Source: an uncultured Lachnospiraceae bacterium | GTDB lineage: Bacteria; Bacillota; Clostridia; Lachnospirales; Lachnospiraceae | Reading direction: 5' to 3' | Length of the DNA: 5,409 nt | Assembly: GCA_910585255.1 (NCBI GenBank) | Contig: CAJUEI010000232.1 | Span: forward strand, 1-5,409 | In this document: positions 4,080-5,409 of the stretch, one piece after another | Layout of the letters: every line of letters begins with the position of its first letter | How positions within the stretch are numbered: position 1 is the stretch's first letter | The notes under the pieces: generated by a model | Seen by the model: only the letters and a program-made list of their open reading frames with translations | What the model was told of the DNA's origin: nothing | Database searches by the model: none | Position numbers and translations under genes: made by a program

Positions 4080-5409
4080 TCGCTTTTTTCCTCCCTGGTA
4101 TGATATTTTTTTACCAATCCATTCTGTCTTATTTCTTGTAAAGCCGTTGTTTTCTCCTTTTTATAATTTTCTATAGGAGCCGTTGCAGAATCAGTAATCT
4201 TTGCCTGGGCGGCTGACTCTGCAAGACTTTTTCTATAGATTTGAGCACTTTTTTTCTCTTCTTCAGAGTCACTTTGCTCCATTGCTTCTAATTCCGGCTT
4301 AATTATCTGAACATAATAACTTCCAAGCAAATAGGCATCCACCTCTAATAATGCATCCAAAGCATCTAGATAAGTGTCTCCAAAATAGCTCCAAAGTTCC
4401 TGATCTGCCCTGCTCCAAAGCAGCAGATCCAAATATTCCTGATACTCTTCTGCACGCTCCTTTGGTAAATCAATCAGTTCCTGATAGAGTTCCTTATTTA
4501 AAGGTTTTTTCGACCACGGCATTACTTCTCCAGAAGCAAATAAAATTTCCAAATATCCTTCTGTTTGTTCCGTTCGAATCGTTCGCTCTATTTTCCAGGA
4601 TGCCTCACACTGTTCTATTTTTTCTAGATAGTCTGCTTCTTCTATCCGGTTCTCTTGTCTATTCTCTTGAAGATAGTTTACTAGATCAGAAAATACACGA
4701 TACTGTTCGGCACAATAAAAATACGCTAAATAAGCAGAGTCTAAAATATTCTCTGAAATTACTTTTTCATAGGGTACCCTTTCCTCTATCTGATTTTGTA
4801 TCTGTTGATTCTGTATCCGATAGGGCAGATAAATCCACTGGTATGCACTCAGTAAAACTACTGTACCTGCAGTTGTAAAAATAAATCTCTGCATCCTCTC
4901 ATAGAAAACCATTTTCCGTTCAAAATTTTTCTGTATTTTTACCAGATACTCTTCCATTAATTGATGCGAGATTCGATACTGTCTCTGCTCATCCCGAACC
5001 AAAAATCCTAACCTTCTCCAAAGAATCTCCTGTACCATCCTTCCATGCCACTCTTCCGCATATTGGGTATGATCTCGAATATCCGACAGATGCCCAACCC
5101 ACTGCGGAAAAACACGAAAGATCCAGTGTGCTTTTAATCGGCGGTAGCATTTTTTTACAGAAAAAAGCAATTCCGCATCTGACAGTGCCTTTTCTTTTTT
5201 ACTTATAAGCTTTGCCAGTTCCGGCAGAACATAGGACAATGCCGCTTCTACCTGCCAGTACTCGGCACTGTTTTCTGGAAGTTCTCTTCTCTCTTTTTCT
5301 AAAATTGCTGCAAAATATTGTTCAAATAACTGATCTTGTGTTGTGATAAATAACTGTTTTTTCTGATCCAGTGCGGTTCGAATATAAATCGAAAGCATCA
5401 TAGGAGAAC
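4076..5409 (-). CDS. C-terminal part of a NACHT/STAND-like NTPase with membrane helix and ectodomain (partial)
   Basis: The reading frame is open to the window edge. The first visible Met (5401) has no Shine-Dalgarno sequence, and the upstream codons read S-P, giving SPMMLSIYI. This resembles the NP-[LM]-[LM]-L segment found after the nucleotide-binding core of NACHT-type STAND ATPases, so the start and Walker motifs probably lie outside. Numbering from the visible Met, a helical region ends in RRLGFLVRDEQRQYRISHQL followed by MEEYL (129-153), like the F-x-H-x-x-x-x-EY motif of STAND winged-helix regions. A basic stretch (KIQKNFERK, 155-163) precedes one membrane helix (about 172-194), so the NTPase side should be cytoplasmic. 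The rest (195-441) is a hydrophilic helical region predicted outside. The STAND assignment is inference from motifs. It overlaps the lipoprotein start by four bases. Confidence 0.75.
   Translation of the reverse strand, partial: SPMMLSIYIRTALDQKKQLFITTQDQLFEQYFAAILEKERRELPENSAEYWQVEAALSYVLPELAKLISKKEKALSDAELLFSVKKCYRRLKAHWIFRVFPQWVGHLSDIRDHTQYAEEWHGRMVQEILWRRLGFLVRDEQRQYRISHQLMEEYLVKIQKNFERKMVFYERMQRFIFTTAGTVVLLSAYQWIYLPYRIQNQQIQNQIEERVPYEKVISENILDSAYLAYFYCAEQYRVFSDLVNYLQENRQENRIEEADYLEKIEQCEASWKIERTIRTEQTEGYLEILFASGEVMPWSKKPLNKELYQELIDLPKERAEEYQEYLDLLLWSRADQELWSYFGDTYLDALDALLEVDAYLLGSYYVQIIKPELEAMEQSDSEEEKKSAQIYRKSLAESAAQAKITDSATAPIENYKKEKTTALQEIRQNGLVKKYHTREEKSE

Noticed and set aside
4351..4878. 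Plus-strand open frame of 175 codons inside the NTPase-like gene
   Set aside because: Although long, it is antisense to a protein with recognisable motifs and has shadow-type composition.
1..5409. CRISPR array, tRNA or rRNA genes
   Set aside because: No regularly spaced repeat series, cloverleaf or rRNA-like segment was seen on either strand.

Overview
The window looks like a low-GC Firmicute chromosome, most likely a gut-type clostridium (Lachnospiraceae-like). The evidence is a strong Firmicute-style RecA, a Bacillus/Clostridium-type LexA box, AGGAGG ribosome binding sites on nearly every gene and A/T-rich intergenic DNA. The genus assignment is inference; only the RecA identity is firm.

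Left part (1-1421, plus strand): recA with a full-length 353-residue product. Its upstream region holds two sigma-A-like promoters (90-118 and 175-203), a LexA (SOS) operator just after the second one (216-229), and an unusual leader in which the Shine-Dalgarno sequence lies 35 nt from the ATG but is brought to about 10 nt by a 7-bp hairpin. A strong intrinsic terminator (1380-1421) closes the gene. No recX follows.

Middle part (1428-2437, minus strand): a convergent run of three small genes with well-formed Shine-Dalgarno sequences and gaps of about 50 nt. In transcription order they encode a 45-residue single-helix hydrophobic peptide, a 185-residue membrane protein that looks like the small DUF697/YcjF-like family, and a 71-residue amphipathic protein. 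The second and third share a [ILF]PG-x-G turn motif, which occurs three times in total. Function is unknown.

Intergenic part (2438-2783): a bidirectional hairpin terminator (2578-2629), a plus-strand TATAAT box created at its right-hand edge, a small hairpin, and a 21-bp perfect-stem hairpin followed by T7 (2675-2759). Together these look either like a short plus-strand RNA of about 115 nt or like a relic of a palindrome-type (IS200/IS605-like) element end.

Right part (2784-5409, minus strand): a translationally coupled two-gene unit. The upstream gene runs off the window. Its visible part looks like the C-terminal half of a NACHT/STAND-type NTPase (SPMMLS motif, then a SHQLMEEYL motif), followed by one membrane helix and a helical extracytoplasmic domain. 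The downstream gene starts at a GTG overlapping the upstream stop and encodes a lipoprotein with a helical body and a C-terminal aromatic-rich domain. The two products are predicted to meet on the outer face of the membrane, with the NTPase portion inside. This pair is the best candidate for an undescribed signalling or defence-like system here.
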